A stretch of 39,997 nucleotides of DNA from an uncultured Flavobacteriales bacterium (GCA_905479915.1 CAJQOH010000052.1:1-39997); one strand, 5' to 3'; shown: positions 7,288-17,021, counted from the first letter of the stretch. The notes: generated by a model from the sequence alone, not told the origin. Numbers and translations are program-made.

Positions 7288-8832
7288 CTATTTTTGCGTC
7301 ATCAATATCTTTAAAACATTCAATTGATTGTTTTCGTCAACTTTTTCACCATCATGATAAAAAGAGATCAATTCTAGAGGTGTTCCATTCCAACAAAGGT
7401 TGGCAACATTATCAGGACTAATGGTATGCCTTCCAACAGTTTTTTCTGTAGGCCACTCTATTTGAGGAAAGCAAACATAAGCCAATTCGGAACAAACAAT
7501 TTTTTCGGTGGTATTTACATCAAAATTAAAATCATACTCTTTACCAATTTGTCTAAAGGTAAGAAGTAATGATTCTTTTTCTTTTTCAGTAATGTTGTTA
7601 GAAAAAACGGGTCTTAAAATGGCGATATCATCAATATTCATAAACTCCTCTAAGGAACTTAATTTTACACCCTCACGCAAGGCTTCTACAATTTGATATC
7701 CATCATTAGAACTCTCCTTATTGCCTCTTGGTGTTATCTTGTGATGATGTGGTTGAACTACTTCATGATTCCATAACCCTTTAGCTTTCAATTCTTCTTG
7801 ATTTCCAACCCAAATTGCTACATGGCCAAAATGACCCGGAATTAACTTGTCTGTTAATCTAAAAGGTGTTTTTTCAAGAATGATATCTAATGGCTGTAAT
7901 TGTTCTAAAAGTTCTTTTCTGATGGCTTCTTTTTTATAGAGCTTCCCTTTTCTAGATTCTATTAACCCAACGGAGTTTCCAAAAAACTTGCTTACCCCAT
8001 CAAAACCATCGTCTCTCATTTCTGCAACGATATCGCGAGAAATTTTACCAAACATTTTAAATTTCTTTTTTAGCATTCCTGAAGTTCCAATATTTTTTAA
8101 GTGATTGTAAGAAGGGCTAGAATAGATGAGCAATTTTAGGTAGAAGAAATCATCATCATTTATGTCACTAAACATTTCTTTTTTTGCTTCAAAAAAATGA
8201 ATGCCATCTTGTATTCTTTTTTGTTTGCTTATAGAGTTTGCAGCTAGTGTAATTTCTAACAATTCATTGGCTGAAATTCCAAAACCTTTATCTGGGTCAT
8301 TTAGAATTCTACGGAGTCGTTTGTCGTTTTCGAACAAAAGAGCCCCCATTAAATAATTGTCATATAATGTAAGGGCAGCAGCAATAGAAAGCATTACAGC
8401 TTTTGTTCGGATAATTTCTGGAATTTGTTGTCTTGCCAATTCTTCATTTGTTGCATCTAAGGCGCATTCATATCTATTGGTGATGGCATAAAGTTGATCT
8501 CTTAATGTTAAACAAAGTTGTGTGTTTTCTTTTAAGTATTCTAAATGTTTTGATGCAATGGGTTGATCTGGAGTCGCTTCAATTTGGTTAGCAATTTTTA
8601 TCATTCCTGACCTTATGGTTAAACTTTGTTCAACAAGTACTTGAAACTCTTTCACTTCAAAATCAACTAAAGAATCTAAATCGTTAATTGTATTTATTTG
8701 TTTTTGAATATTACTCCAGCAGATTTTTTTTTGCTGTTGTTGCTGCTCTTTTTTAGAGAAATAACCAACCACTAAAATCATTATGATTAAAGTAATAATA
8801 TAGTGTGGGAAATATCTTTTTTTAAGGCGCAT
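7288..8832 (-). CDS. YiiX/YebB-like (NlpC/P60-superfamily) cysteine hydrolase
   Basis: 514 aa. One N-terminal transmembrane helix (about 11-24) precedes a Gln-rich stretch and a long, mostly helical region (about 40-310) I do not recognise. The C-terminal part fits the permuted papain-like YiiX/YebB family: PLDIILEK at 314-321, the catalytic His in GHVAIWVG (His337), and the catalytic Cys in KIVCSELAYVCF (Cys447). The order His before Cys is the circularly permuted arrangement of this family. The substrate is unknown; relatives are proposed to act on cell-wall peptides, amides or lipids. It converges with the upstream regulator, with one base between the two stop codons, and diverges from the MazG-like gene. 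Confidence 0.75.
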   Translation of the reverse strand: MRLKKRYFPHYIITLIIMILVVGYFSKKEQQQQQKKICWSNIQKQINTINDLDSLVDFEVKEFQVLVEQSLTIRSGMIKIANQIEATPDQPIASKHLEYLKENTQLCLTLRDQLYAITNRYECALDATNEELARQQIPEIIRTKAVMLSIAAALTLYDNYLMGALLFENDKRLRRILNDPDKGFGISANELLEITLAANSISKQKRIQDGIHFFEAKKEMFSDINDDDFFYLKLLIYSSPSYNHLKNIGTSGMLKKKFKMFGKISRDIVAEMRDDGFDGVSKFFGNSVGLIESRKGKLYKKEAIRKELLEQLQPLDIILEKTPFRLTDKLIPGHFGHVAIWVGNQEELKAKGLWNHEVVQPHHHKITPRGNKESSNDGYQIVEALREGVKLSSLEEFMNIDDIAILRPVFSNNITEKEKESLLLTFRQIGKEYDFNFDVNTTEKIVCSELAYVCFPQIEWPTEKTVGRHTISPDNVANLCWNGTPLELISFYHDGEKVDENNQLNVLKILMTQK

Positions 8833-8874
8833 TGATTTTCTTTTTTTAAAAATACCAAAATAGATTTAAAGCTT

Positions 8875-8882
8875 TATTTTTG
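8875..8882 (+). promoter_or_regulatory. -7 promoter element for the MazG-like gene
   Basis: TATTTTTG matches TAnnTTTG and lies 31 bases before the ATG at 8914. No TTG is found at the expected upstream spacing, so this is a tentative call. Confidence 0.35.
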
Positions 8883-8913
8883 ATTACTTCTCAATGATGT
8901 TAAAATTAAAAAG

Positions 8914-9240
8914 ATGACGATAGAACAAGCGCAAAAATCAGTTGATGATTGGATTAAAGAAAATGGAGTACGTTATTTTGATGAACTGACCAATTTAGCA
9001 ATGTTAACTGAAGAAGTAGGTGAGGTTGCTCGAATTATTGCAAGAAGATATGGTGAACAATCTGAGAAAGAAAATGACAAGAAGAAAGATTTAGGGGAGG
9101 AAATGGCAGATGTTCTGTTCGTTTTAATTTGCTTGGCAAATCAAACTGGAATAGATTTGACGGATGCACTTCAAAAAAGCTTAGAGAAAAAAGCGAAGCG
9201 AGATAAGGAAAGACACCATAATAATCCGAAATTAAAATAG
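8914..9240 (+). CDS. MazG-like nucleotide pyrophosphohydrolase
   Basis: 108 aa, the size of a single-domain MazG-type enzyme. The metal-binding pattern EExxE...ExxD is present: Glu33, Glu34 and Glu37 in TEEVGEVAR, and Glu63 and Asp66 in GEEMADVLF. These all-alpha NTP pyrophosphatases hydrolyse (d)NTPs to the monophosphate and pyrophosphate and are thought to clean the nucleotide pool. The exact substrate cannot be read from sequence. The gene stands alone between a divergent YiiX-like gene and a co-directional methyltransferase 103 bases downstream. Confidence 0.9.
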   Translation: MTIEQAQKSVDDWIKENGVRYFDELTNLAMLTEEVGEVARIIARRYGEQSEKENDKKKDLGEEMADVLFVLICLANQTGIDLTDALQKSLEKKAKRDKERHHNNPKLK

Positions 9241-9343
9241 GAGTTGTTTTTTGGCAGGAATACAATTTAAGGGATTGTTTGGTTCACTTATTTAAGTTAC
9301 TCTTAAGATACTTTATTACTTTAGTTACGGCTAAATTAAATAA

Positions 9344-9937
9344 ATGGAATCGACTCGAAATTTTTGGAACAATAGGTATCAAAATCAAGATACTGGCTGG
9401 GATGTTGGTGAGATAACAACACCCTTGAAGGAATATTTTGATCAAATTGAGGATAAGTCATTGGCCATTTTAATTCCTGGATCCGGAAATTCATACGAAG
9501 CAGAATATTTACATCAAAATGGATTTAATAATGTTTGTGTAGTAGATATTGCTTCTAACGCAATTGATAGTTTTAAGAAAAGAGTGCCTGAATTTCCGAA
9601 TGCACATTCTATAAGGGCAGATTTTTTTCAGTTAACAGGTAGGTTTGATCTTATTATTGAGCAAACATTTTTTTGTGCAATTGATAAGCCTTTACGACAA
9701 AATTATGCGAAGCAAGCTTTTAAATTGTTGAAACCAGAAGGGAAAATTGTAGGGCTATTTTTTGATGCTCCATTGAATGAAGACCGTCCTCCTTATGGTG
9801 GGGATGTAAAAGAATACGTAGGTTATTTTGACCCTTACTTTCATATTGAAAAAATGGAACCGTCATATAATTCCATTTCTTCAAGAACGGGTAGAGAATT
9901 GTTCGTTAAACTTAAAAAGCTTTCTTCTCTAAATTAA
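9344..9937 (+). CDS. TPMT-family SAM-dependent methyltransferase
   Basis: 197 aa. It begins FWNNRYQNQDTGWDVGE, the typical N-terminus of the thiopurine S-methyltransferase (TPMT) family, followed by the SAM-binding motif I ILIPGSGNSYEAEYL (about 42-56), an acidic VVDIASNAI, and IIEQTFFCAI in the motif IV position. Bacterial members methylate thiol, halide, tellurite or selenium compounds, so the substrate here is open. The gene overlaps the 3' end of the convergent M23 peptidase gene by 26 bases. Confidence 0.85.
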   Translation: MESTRNFWNNRYQNQDTGWDVGEITTPLKEYFDQIEDKSLAILIPGSGNSYEAEYLHQNGFNNVCVVDIASNAIDSFKKRVPEFPNAHSIRADFFQLTGRFDLIIEQTFFCAIDKPLRQNYAKQAFKLLKPEGKIVGLFFDAPLNEDRPPYGGDVKEYVGYFDPYFHIEKMEPSYNSISSRTGRELFVKLKKLSSLN

Positions 9938-11147
9938 TCTTATCTATTTGAGATTTGTACTTGTTGAATTCTGTTTTAAACCTTTTCATGTGTTTTGGTT
10001 TGACAGGTTCTGAAGGAGGGAAATCTTCTTTTAAATGATTGGTCTGACTACCATTTTTCCAAAAACGATAACAAACATGAGGCCCAGTAGCTAACCCTGT
10101 GCTTCCTACATTTCCTATAATATCACTTTGAGAAACATGTTGCCCTACTTTTGCAAATCTCTTGCTCATATGCAGGTATTGAGTGGTATAAGTGCTGTTG
10201 TGTTTAATCTTTACATAGTTGCCGTTGTATTTAGAATAGGCTGAAGCGATAACAACACCATCTCCTGTTGCCATAATTGGAGTTCCTGTTGGTGCAGCAT
10301 AATCAGTTCCTAAATGTGGTTTATTTCTTTTTTGAACTGGATGAAATCTACGTATTGTAAACCCAGAAGTTAACCTTCCAAATTTGAGTGGTGATTTTAA
10401 AAATGCTCTGCGTAAGCTATTCGCTTCATGGTCAAAGTAATCTCCAATACTGTCTTGAATAAAATGACACGCAAAAAAATCTTTATTGTAATGATTAAAA
10501 TTAGAGGCTAAAACTTTTCTAATGCCTATTGATTTGCCATCAACGAACTTCTCTTCGTAAACAACCTTAAACCAATCGCCTTTTTGAATTCGATAAAAAT
10601 CAATAGTCCATGCAAATACATCTGCCATTTCTATAGCAAGTACAGTACTTACTCCTGCATTATCCAATGTTTGATATAAAGATGATTTGATTACTCCTGA
10701 AGCAGTATTAATTTTAGTAGTTACCTTTCTTTTCCCTTTGTATATTATTAAAGAATCACTAATGTCATAAACAATATAATCTATTGCATTTGCCTCATAA
10801 ATAAAGTATTGTGCTTTTTCTGTAGAGTCTTTTTTACAAAGGATAGTGTAGTTTTTTCCAGACGCAATTCTTTTTACATCAAATACCGTTGCAGAAGCTT
10901 TTGCTAGCTTATCAATTTCAGGATATGGAACATGGTGCTTTAGTAAAATGTTAGCCAGAAACTCATTGGGCTTAATTATGTTTTTGTGAACAATAAAAGA
11001 GTCTAAATTTAGACCATACTCCATTGTTGGCTTGTAAACTTCACTTGCCTCTTCGTTTAATTCCGAGTTTTCATCAATTGAATTATTTCCGCATGAAAAT
11101 AAGAGAAGAGCAAGAAGGAATATAGTGCTTGAATAGAATGTTCTCAT
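9912..11147 (-). CDS. M23-family peptidase lipoprotein with HxC instead of HxH
   Basis: 411 aa. A lipoprotein signal with lipobox LFSC (Cys19) anchors it in the envelope. Residues about 50-260 resemble the N-terminal region of MepM-like endopeptidases. The C-terminal LytM domain carries PHLGTDYAAP (His278, Asp282), QYLHMS (His326) and GPHVCYRFW (His357, Cys359). In classical M23 enzymes the last motif is HxH and its second His binds zinc; here that position is Cys. I recall this HVC form in other Bacteroidota proteins, so it may be a conserved variant and not a loss. The expected activity is cleavage of peptidoglycan cross-links. It lies 19 bases downstream of the MORN-like gene, probably in the same transcript. 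Confidence 0.85.
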   Translation of the reverse strand: MRTFYSSTIFLLALLLFSCGNNSIDENSELNEEASEVYKPTMEYGLNLDSFIVHKNIIKPNEFLANILLKHHVPYPEIDKLAKASATVFDVKRIASGKNYTILCKKDSTEKAQYFIYEANAIDYIVYDISDSLIIYKGKRKVTTKINTASGVIKSSLYQTLDNAGVSTVLAIEMADVFAWTIDFYRIQKGDWFKVVYEEKFVDGKSIGIRKVLASNFNHYNKDFFACHFIQDSIGDYFDHEANSLRRAFLKSPLKFGRLTSGFTIRRFHPVQKRNKPHLGTDYAAPTGTPIMATGDGVVIASAYSKYNGNYVKIKHNSTYTTQYLHMSKRFAKVGQHVSQSDIIGNVGSTGLATGPHVCYRFWKNGSQTNHLKEDFPPSEPVKPKHMKRFKTEFNKYKSQIDKINLEKKAF

Positions 11148-11166
11148 AACTAATAAATTGGGCTGT

Positions 11167-12960
11167 TTATTTTTTTTGTCTTACGCCATTTTTAAAATAC
11201 ATTACATCTATTACTTTTCCTGCTTGCTTGGCATAGAAAGTCCATTTTCCATCAGGTTTATTGTTTTTAAAGGTTTTCTCACTTTCTAAAGTTCCTATAT
11301 TATACCATGAGGTTACCTTTCCTTCTTGTTTACCTTTTACAAAAGTTTGTTCATACATTTTTTTGCCGTCATCATAATAGTAAATCCATTTACCATCTTG
11401 TACATTGTTTTTGTAAGCGCCTTCATCTTTTGGTTGTCCATTTTCATACCAAGAGTAATGAGCTCCTTCTTGAACCGATGACAACTTTGTTTTGGTGAAT
11501 TGAGCAAATTTCTTTTTAGACTCTTTAAGGTAGCTCTTTTTCTCTTCAGACTTAATTACATAAGCATCTAATAACTCTTGTTGCCCATTTAAGTACCAAT
11601 GCTCCCAAATGCCATTTTTTAGTCCCTCTTGGTAAGCTCCTTTATAATCTTGTTGACCATTTACAAACCAACCTTCCCAAGCTCCATCCATCATACCATC
11701 TTTAAAATTTCCTATGTCTTTTTTTGATCCATCGTCATACCAAGACTTCCATTCTCCATCTTCTTTTCCGTTTTTAAAATTACCTTGCATAATCAGCTGT
11801 TTGGATTCATTCCAATAACTCCATAAACCGTTTTTTGTATCATTTAAGTAATTCCCTTTTTTCCATTCTTGTTGATTTGGATACCAAAAGGTCCACTCAC
11901 CATTTCTGTGATCATCTTTATACATTCCTGCATAGCTTTTATTGCCTGTACTATCAGAATAGAAAGTCCATAAACCACTTCTCAATCCATTTTTAAATCC
12001 TCCTTCAAAATCTTTATTTCCATTGGCTAACCAAAAGATCCATTCACCATCTTTTTCCCCATTTAGAAATGCCCCTTCAACACTGATTTTTCCATTTTCA
12101 AACCATTCATTCATCGTTCCATTTTCTTTACCATCGGTAAAGAATACTTCTTTTAATTTTTGCCCATCTCTATAAAAGTAGGTCCATAAGTTATCTTTTT
12201 TACCGTTTTTAGCTTTGCCTGTTAACTTGGATTGATTACTGTTAACCCAATAGTAAGTGCAACTGCCATTCATTAAACCATTTTCATAATTCTCTGAAGA
12301 AATAGGGTTTTTGTTTTCGTCAAACTGCTCCCATAAACCAGTTCTTTTGCCATTTTTATAGTTCCCTTTGATTTTTACATTGTCTGGTGTAAAGTATTCA
12401 ATGTACTTTCCTGAACCTTCTTTTACCGTTTCTTCACCTTGTTCTGTAAAAAAACTTTTCATTATAACGCTGTTATCTTCAAACGTTCTTAGGCTTTTAA
12501 TTTTGTTCCCATCATACCATGTTTTCCATTCGCCAATTCTTTCATCATGCTTAAAATTCCCTTCTTCTTTTTTTTGTCCTGAAGGGTAAAAGAAAGTCCA
12601 TAAGCTATCTTGATAACCATTTTTATTGTAACCAACCATTTCCACAACACCTTCATCTGTCCAGATGGTACAAACGCCTTCTTTTTTTGACCCTATAAAT
12701 GTTCCTTCTTCTTTCTTTTTTCCTGCATCATTGTAATTGGTGTACTTTCCTTCAAACAAGCCATCTTTATAATTTACTTCTTGTTGAATTAACCCATCTT
12801 TACTCCAAAAAGTCCATTTACCCTGTTCTTGACCGTTTTTAATGACTCCTTCTGCTTTCTTTTTTCCATTGGTCCACTTATAGGTGTGAAGCTGAGCAAA
12901 AGCTGTTGTATTGATGAAAAGTAGTATAACTAAAAATCGAATGTTCATATTTAATCGCAT
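11167..12960 (-). CDS. exported MORN-like (YwqK-type) repeat protein
   Basis: 597 aa. It has a signal peptide ending AFAQ, followed almost to the end by tandem repeats of about 23 residues with the pattern NGxxxGxWxxWxxxGxxxxExxxxxG, for example KNGQEQGKWTFWSKDG and LNGEKDGEWIFWLANG. This is the MORN_2 type annotated as YwqK-family antitoxin in many Bacteroidota. The antitoxin label is a domain name only, and nothing here looks like a toxin partner. The start may be ATG 12958-12960 or the second Met (MNIRFLV, start 12948), which gives a cleaner signal peptide. It precedes the M23 peptidase gene. The 138-aa lipoprotein at 39418 has the same repeats. Function unknown; an envelope or secreted scaffold is a guess. 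Confidence 0.8.
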   Translation of the reverse strand: MRLNMNIRFLVILLFINTTAFAQLHTYKWTNGKKKAEGVIKNGQEQGKWTFWSKDGLIQQEVNYKDGLFEGKYTNYNDAGKKKEEGTFIGSKKEGVCTIWTDEGVVEMVGYNKNGYQDSLWTFFYPSGQKKEEGNFKHDERIGEWKTWYDGNKIKSLRTFEDNSVIMKSFFTEQGEETVKEGSGKYIEYFTPDNVKIKGNYKNGKRTGLWEQFDENKNPISSENYENGLMNGSCTYYWVNSNQSKLTGKAKNGKKDNLWTYFYRDGQKLKEVFFTDGKENGTMNEWFENGKISVEGAFLNGEKDGEWIFWLANGNKDFEGGFKNGLRSGLWTFYSDSTGNKSYAGMYKDDHRNGEWTFWYPNQQEWKKGNYLNDTKNGLWSYWNESKQLIMQGNFKNGKEDGEWKSWYDDGSKKDIGNFKDGMMDGAWEGWFVNGQQDYKGAYQEGLKNGIWEHWYLNGQQELLDAYVIKSEEKKSYLKESKKKFAQFTKTKLSSVQEGAHYSWYENGQPKDEGAYKNNVQDGKWIYYYDDGKKMYEQTFVKGKQEGKVTSWYNIGTLESEKTFKNNKPDGKWTFYAKQAGKVIDVMYFKNGVRQKK

Positions 12961-13060
12961 TATGAATGGTATTTATATTTTATAAAAATATTTTTAATAA
13001 GCGCTGACTAAACACATTTATTAAAATAATGTAAACATCATATTGTGAAATGTTGGGCAT

Positions 13061-13093
13061 AAAAAAAGTCTTAACAGAAATGTTAAGACTTTT
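13061..13093 (-). terminator. intrinsic terminator of the fabH-accB-accC-usp unit
   Basis: A 13-bp perfect stem (13064-13076 with 13081-13093) closes a GAAA loop as read on the plus strand. On the minus strand it is followed by seven Us. It lies 23 bases past the stop of the universal stress gene. Confidence 0.85.
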
Positions 13094-13115
13094 AATTGTT
13101 TGTTTTAGTAAAATA

Positions 13116-13952
13116 TCAAGTTCCCATTACTCCACCAGCAACAATTTTTTGTGTTGGGTTAGTAATTAAAACAGGTATTTCAGCATCGTTTGCAATAACT
13201 TCTTGTTCTTCACTACCAAATAAATCAGGTAATAAAGCCCCTTCTCTTGTATTTACAATTGCAATCATATCAGCATTAGTCCTTGAAGCAAATTTTACTA
13301 ATTGTTTCTTAAACCCTCCTGATTGTGCTGCATTTTCTATGCTATAGTTAATTGATTTTTCTGCAAAATAATTTTTTGCGAAAGACAATTCTCTATCAAG
13401 TTTTGTTTGTAAAAATTGATCACTTTCTTTTGCAGCAAAAATGTGAATCTTACTATTAAAGTGAGAAGCGATATTTGCTGCTATAGTTAATTTTTGTTTT
13501 GTTACATCAGAATAATCGATTGGAACAACAATATCATCATAAGTATCAGTTGAACTTGGTCCTTTTTCTTGAACAATAATAAAAGGAACTTTTGAATGAG
13601 AAATTACTTTCAATGCATGGCTTCCCATGATTTTTTGCATTCCTTTTGCACCATGTGTTCCCATTACAATATATCCTGCACCTATCTCTTTAGCTACATC
13701 ACCTATATCCTCAAAAATATTTCCAATTCTAACAATAACATGAGTATTAACGCCATACTTGTTATCTGCTTCTTGAACTAGCTTTTCTAATTTTTCTTTA
13801 GCTGCATCTACTTCTTTAGGTTTACCTACTACATGTAATAAGTACACTTCTCCATCAAAAGATTTGGCAATTTTTACTGCATGACTTACCGCACAATCAG
13901 CAACTGCTGTAAAATCGTGTGGAACTAATACTTTATATACGTTTTTATCCAT
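13116..13952 (-). CDS. tandem-domain universal stress protein
   Basis: 278 aa with two Usp (alpha/beta, Rossmann-like) domains, about 6-128 and 138-265. Domain 1 has YKVLVPHDFT and the ATP-loop-like GTHGAKGMQKIMGS (98-111); this loop has one residue fewer between glycines than the usual Gx2Gx9G(S/T) motif. Domain 2 starts DDIVVPIDYSD and lacks a clear ATP loop. Cytoplasmic stress or persistence role by family. It is the last gene of the leftward fatty-acid unit, 29 bases after accC, and is followed by a strong terminator. Confidence 0.9.
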   Translation of the reverse strand: MDKNVYKVLVPHDFTAVADCAVSHAVKIAKSFDGEVYLLHVVGKPKEVDAAKEKLEKLVQEADNKYGVNTHVIVRIGNIFEDIGDVAKEIGAGYIVMGTHGAKGMQKIMGSHALKVISHSKVPFIIVQEKGPSSTDTYDDIVVPIDYSDVTKQKLTIAANIASHFNSKIHIFAAKESDQFLQTKLDRELSFAKNYFAEKSINYSIENAAQSGGFKKQLVKFASRTNADMIAIVNTREGALLPDLFGSEEQEVIANDAEIPVLITNPTQKIVAGGVMGT

Positions 13953-13981
13953 AAATATAAATTTAATGAGTCTAAGTTATT

Positions 13982-15331
13982 CTATTTTTCCTTTATTACA
14001 AATGTTTCCATAAATTTTGTTGTAAAATCACCTTCTCTAAACTTTTCATCTTGTAATAATTGTTGATGAAAAGGAATGGTTGATTTTATACCTTCAACAA
14101 TGTACTCGTCTAATGCTCTTTCCATTTTTTTAATGGCTTCTTCTCTTGTTTGAGCAACAACGATAAGTTTAGAAATCATAGAATCATAATGTGGTGGAAT
14201 AATATAGTTAGCATATACATGCGTATCTATTCTAACTCCATGGCCACCTGGTTCATGATAAGTAGTTATTTTTCCTGGACTTGGTCTAAATCCATTAAAT
14301 GGATCTTCTGCGTTAATTCTACATTGGATAGAGTGCATTTTTGGCTCATAATTTTTACCGCTCATTTTATGACCTGCAGCCAATTTAATTTGTTCTTTTA
14401 TCAAATCAAAATTGATTACTTCTTCAGTAATAGTATGTTCAACTTGAATTCGAGTATTCATTTCCATGAAATAAAAATCTCTGTTTTTATCTACTAAAAA
14501 CTCAACAGTACCAACACCTTCGTACTTAACTGCTTTTGCAGCTTTTACAGAGGCTGCTCCCATTCTTTTACGTAAGTCAGCAGTCATAAATGGTGAAGGG
14601 GTTTCCTCTACCAATTTTTGATGTCTTCTTTGAATGGAACAATCTCTTTCTGACATGTGGCATGCATCTCCAAACTTATCACCTGCAATTTGAATTTCTA
14701 TATGACGTGGTTCTTCTATGAATTTTTCCATGTACATTCCGTCATTTCCAAAAGCAGCAGCAGATTCTTGTCTAGCAGAATTCCAGTGTTCTTCCATTTC
14801 ATCTTCACTCCAAACAACACGCATCCCTTTACCACCACCACCAGCGGTAGCTTTAATCATAACTGGATAAACAATCTTTTTGGCTGTTGCTTTAGCATCA
14901 GCTAAATCTTTCAATAATCCTGGAGAACCAGGAACAACAGGGACACCTGCTGCTTCCATTGTAGATTTTGCTGAAGCTTTATCTCCCATTCTATCAATCA
15001 TTTCTGGGGATGCTCCAATAAATTTTATTCCATTTTCTTCACAGATTCTAGAGAATTTAGCATTTTCAGATAAAAACCCGTAACCAGGATGAATTGCATC
15101 TGCATTTGTTATTTCTGCAGCAGCAATGATGTTTGGAATATTTAAGTATGAATCTGCACTTTTAGCAGGGCCAATACATACAGCTTCGTCTGCGAATCGA
15201 ACATGTAAACTATCTGCATCAGCAGTAGAATAAACAGCAACAGTGTTTATACCCATTTCTTTACAAGTTCTTATTACTCTTAAAGCAATTTCCCCTCTAT
15301 TCGCAATTAATATTTTCTTAAACATTTTCAT
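13982..15331 (-). CDS. accC: acetyl-CoA carboxylase, biotin carboxylase subunit
   Basis: 449 aa, the usual length. It carries out the ATP-dependent carboxylation of biotin on BCCP, the first half-reaction of malonyl-CoA synthesis. [20 protein letters not shown] at the N-terminus, the ATP-grasp glycine loop [20 protein letters not shown], the [11 protein letters not shown] segment and [14 protein letters not shown] are all present. The start could be ATG 15329-15331 or the ATG six bases on (start 15325), which gives the canonical [12 protein letters not shown] favour the latter by family comparison. It lies downstream of accB with a 79-base gap containing a hairpin. Confidence 0.97.
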   Translation of the reverse strand: MKMFKKILIANRGEIALRVIRTCKEMGINTVAVYSTADADSLHVRFADEAVCIGPAKSADSYLNIPNIIAAAEITNADAIHPGYGFLSENAKFSRICEENGIKFIGASPEMIDRMGDKASAKSTMEAAGVPVVPGSPGLLKDLADAKATAKKIVYPVMIKATAGGGGKGMRVVWSEDEMEEHWNSARQESAAAFGNDGMYMEKFIEEPRHIEIQIAGDKFGDACHMSERDCSIQRRHQKLVEETPSPFMTADLRKRMGAASVKAAKAVKYEGVGTVEFLVDKNRDFYFMEMNTRIQVEHTITEEVINFDLIKEQIKLAAGHKMSGKNYEPKMHSIQCRINAEDPFNGFRPSPGKITTYHEPGGHGVRIDTHVYANYIIPPHYDSMISKLIVVAQTREEAIKKMERALDEYIVEGIKSTIPFHQQLLQDEKFREGDFTTKFMETFVIKEK

Positions 15332-15357
15332 TAAAAAACATTTTAAATCTTAGACAT

Positions 15358-15387
15358 CAAATCCCAAAAGTTAGCTTTCGGGATTTG
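15358..15387. other. hairpin between accB and accC
   Basis: An 8-bp stem (15358-15365 with 15380-15387) and an inner 4-bp AAAG/CTTT stem enclose a TTAG loop. The T-rich tract lies on the plus-strand side, which is the wrong side for terminating the leftward operon. As read in accB-accC mRNA it is a hairpin preceded by an A-rich stretch. An RNA-processing or stability element is possible; termination of antisense transcription is the other reading. Confidence 0.45.
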
Positions 15388-15410
15388 TTTATTTTTTTAA
15401 AGTTGATTAC

Positions 15411-15920
15411 TTATGATGGATCAACTAAAAATAAAGGTTGATCATATTCTACTGGAGAACCATCGTCAACAAGTATTTTTACAATTTGACCTGTAATTTC
15501 CGATTCAATTTCATTGAATAATTTCATTGCCTCAATCATACAAACAACAGTATCATCTGAAACATCATCACCAACATTAACAAAGTTGGCTTTGTCTGGA
15601 GATGGTTTTCTGTAGAATGTTCCAATCATTGGTGATTTAATGGCAACATATTTAGAATCATCTGCCTCATCACTTGCTGGAGCAGCAGCTTCTTGAGCAG
15701 GTGCAGCAACTGGAGCAGCAGCAACCGGGGCAGCCGCAACTGGAGCAGCAGCAACTGGTGCCTGAACTTGAACTACAGAAGGAGTTTCTACAATTAATTT
15801 ACCTTTTTTATGTGGAGGTGTTTTTATTGTAATTTTAAAATCTTTGTCTTCAATCTCAACTTCACTTACGCCAGATTTCGCAACAAATTTTATTAAATCT
15901 TGAATTTCTGTTGGCTTCAT
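15411..15920 (-). CDS. accB: acetyl-CoA carboxylase, biotin carboxyl carrier protein
   Basis: 169 aa. An N-terminal region (IQDLIKFVAKSGVSEVEIED) leads into a flexible Ala/Pro-rich linker made of repeated APVAA units (about 50-80). The C-terminal biotinyl domain carries the EAMKL motif with the biotinylated Lys133, preceded by SPMIGTFYRKPSPDKANFV. It carries carboxybiotin between the AccC and AccAD active sites. It lies between fabH (38 bases upstream) and accC. Confidence 0.97.
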   Translation of the reverse strand: MKPTEIQDLIKFVAKSGVSEVEIEDKDFKITIKTPPHKKGKLIVETPSVVQVQAPVAAAPVAAAPVAAAPVAAPAQEAAAPASDEADDSKYVAIKSPMIGTFYRKPSPDKANFVNVGDDVSDDTVVCMIEAMKLFNEIESEITGQIVKILVDDGSPVEYDQPLFLVDPS

Positions 15921-15958
15921 AATTATAATTATTTGATTTTATATCGTGTAAATTTTTC

Positions 15959-16954
15959 TTAAGAATTGTAGGCCCATTTTAAATAAATAGAACCCCAGGT
16001 AAATCCACCACCAAAGGCAGCAATGATTATGTTGTCGCCTTTTTTAAGTTGATTTTCCCATTCCCATAAACATAAAGGAATAGTACCAGAAGTAGTATTT
16101 CCATATTTATGTATGTTTAACATTACTTTATCATCACTAACACCCATTCTTCGAGCAGTAGCATCTATTATTCTTTTATTAGCTTGATGAGGCACTAACC
16201 ATGCAACATCATCACTAGATAAATTGTTTTTTTCCATTATTTCTGCCGATACATCAGCCATGTTGGTAACAGCAAATTTAAATACTGTTTTACCATCTTG
16301 TCTAGCATAATGCTCTTTGGCGTCAACCGTTTCATGAGTTGGTGGATATGCAGACCCTCCCGCTTTTTGTGACAAAAACTGAGCTCCAGATCCATCACTT
16401 TTTAGGATAGCATCTTGTATCCCTAAACCATCTTCATTTGGTTCTAATAAAACGGCACCACAACCATCACCAAAAATGATACAAGTTGTTCTGTCTTCAT
16501 AGTCAATAATAGAAGACATTTTATCTACGCCAACTACAACTACTTTTTTATGACTACCTGATTCAATGTATTTTGACCCTGTAGTTAATCCATAGATAAA
16601 TCCAGAACAAGCTGCATTTAAATCAAAACCAAAAGCATTTGTTGCTCCAACTTTATCAGTAATAATGTTTGCTGTAGCTGGGAAAATATGATCTGCGGTA
16701 ACAGTACAACAGATTAAAAGATCGATTTCTTCAGGAGAAATCCCTCTTTTTTCGCATAAACCTTTTACAGCTTCTGCGCCCATAACAGATGATCCTTGAC
16801 CTTCACCCTTAAGTATTCTTCTTTCTTTGATACCTGTTCTGGTAGTAATCCACTCATCAGTGGTTTCAATTATTGTCTCTAACTCTTTGTTGTCTAAAAC
16901 ATAGTCAGGAACATATCCATTAACGGCTGTAATCGCTGCTGTAATTTTACTCAT
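15959..16954 (-). CDS. fabH: 3-oxoacyl-ACP synthase III (KAS III)
   Basis: 331 aa. It condenses an acyl-CoA primer with malonyl-ACP to start fatty-acid synthesis. The catalytic triad is visible: Cys116 in NAACSGF, His256 in VPHQANKR and Asn286 in KYGNTTSGT. The C-terminal [11 protein letters not shown] glycine loop is intact. It heads the fabH-accB-accC-usp run, separated from rpmF by a terminator, so it probably has its own promoter in 16955-17021. Bacteroidota genomes often carry more than one KAS III; this copy, next to acc genes, is probably the housekeeping one. Confidence 0.96.
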   Translation of the reverse strand: MSKITAAITAVNGYVPDYVLDNKELETIIETTDEWITTRTGIKERRILKGEGQGSSVMGAEAVKGLCEKRGISPEEIDLLICCTVTADHIFPATANIITDKVGATNAFGFDLNAACSGFIYGLTTGSKYIESGSHKKVVVVGVDKMSSIIDYEDRTTCIIFGDGCGAVLLEPNEDGLGIQDAILKSDGSGAQFLSQKAGGSAYPPTHETVDAKEHYARQDGKTVFKFAVTNMADVSAEIMEKNNLSSDDVAWLVPHQANKRIIDATARRMGVSDDKVMLNIHKYGNTTSGTIPLCLWEWENQLKKGDNIIIAAFGGGFTWGSIYLKWAYNS

Positions 16955-17021
16955 AAATGTTTATTAGCAATATGAACGAACGAAGTTATAAATTATATCG
17001 AATCGAATACTATATAAAACA

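Noticed and set aside
11167-12960. Toxin-antitoxin system suggested by the YwqK antitoxin domain name
   Set aside because: The protein has a signal peptide and no toxin gene is adjacent; the name reflects repeat similarity only.
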